The position numbers were made by a program, and so were the translations under genes. The notes under the pieces are model-generated. The model made no database searches. It was not told the DNA's origin and saw only the letters and a program-made list of their open reading frames with translations. From the NCBI GenBank assembly GCA_944333305.1, contig CALVKV010000080.1:1-5950 (forward strand): a stretch of 5,950 bases of DNA. Direction: 5' to 3'. Below, piece after piece: positions 5,740-5,950 of the stretch (positions within the stretch are counted from its first letter, which is position 1; the number at the start of each line of letters is the position of its first letter). This DNA comes from an uncultured Bacilli bacterium (GTDB lineage: Bacteria > Bacillota_I > Bacilli_A > RF39 > UBA660).

Positions 5740-5950
5740 TATTTTAGAAATTACACATTTATCTAAAAATTATCAAGATAAAAGTGGTGAAATAGAAGCG
5801 ATTAAGGATATCAATCTAAAAGTGAATGAGGGAGAGTTTATTGTAATAGTAGGACCAAGTGGTTGTGGTAAAAGTACACTGTTATCAATACTTGCTAATT
5901 TAGAGACAAAAAGTAGTGGTGATATAAAGTTTTCTAAAGATGATATAAAG
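5729..5950 (+). CDS. ABC transporter ATP-binding protein, NitT/TauT type (5' part only)
   Basis: The first 74 codons are present and the frame is open at the right edge; it is my own translation. ATG 5729 lies inside the end of the binding-protein gene, an 11-bp overlap in another frame. The SD is poor, so translation is probably coupled. The fragment opens with [15 protein letters not shown], where Tyr15 is the likely A-loop residue that stacks on the adenine. [16 protein letters not shown] follows, then Walker A GPSGCGKS (42-49), [11 protein letters not shown] and SSGDIKF, a standard ABC ATPase N-terminus of the SsuB/TauB/ThiZ group. The Q-loop, signature motif, Walker B and H-loop lie beyond the window. 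A permease gene is expected next. The ATPase would power uptake of the solute captured by the preceding protein. Confidence 0.92.
   Translation, partial: MKNNILEITHLSKNYQDKSGEIEAIKDINLKVNEGEFIVIVGPSGCGKSTLLSILANLETKSSGDIKFSKDDIK

Noticed and set aside
1..5950. Mollicutes code 4 (TGA as tryptophan), suggested by the low GC and the absence of TGA stops
   Set aside because: Every tryptophan that I translated is TGG and no frame contains TGA. Absence of TGA stops in a handful of genes is compatible with code 11.

Overview
The window is strongly AT-rich and densely coded, with short intergenic gaps and good Shine-Dalgarno (SD) sites. It holds an ftsY-ylxM block. All tryptophans are TGG, no reading frame contains an internal TGA, and every visible stop is TAA or TAG. 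This fits a low-GC Bacillota or relative (Bacilli, Erysipelotrichia-like, or a code-11 Mollicutes-related lineage) on the standard bacterial code. I cannot name the genus from sequence alone.

Left half, minus strand (reading right to left from about 3650): a 93-aa XRE-type helix-turn-helix regulator; ftsY, the signal recognition particle (SRP) receptor GTPase; a 100-aa protein with three predicted membrane helices; ylxM, a small HTH protein linked to the SRP genes; and, behind its own near-consensus promoter, a HerA/DUF87-family ATPase that runs off the left edge. ftsY, the membrane protein and ylxM are tightly packed (8-bp overlap, then a 1-nt gap) and are probably one transcript. ffh, the usual neighbour of ylxM, is not next to it; the HerA-like gene occupies that position.

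A divergent control region (3650-3802) separates the two halves. It carries a promoter for the XRE gene on the minus strand and one for the transporter operon on the plus strand. Two short inverted repeats that could be XRE operators also lie here.

Right half, plus strand: a 10-helix EamA/DMT-family transporter; a TTG-initiated NMT1/THI5-like (NitT/TauT/ThiY-type) substrate-binding protein; and the first 74 codons of the matching ABC ATPase, overlapping the binding protein by 11 bp and cut by the right edge. Together these look like an uptake locus for a small organic solute, possibly under the divergent XRE regulator. The 74-nt gap before the binding protein contains a sequence that can pair with its SD.

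No RNA genes, insertion sequences, CRISPR arrays or convincing intrinsic terminators were seen. No gene-free stretch exceeds about 155 bases.
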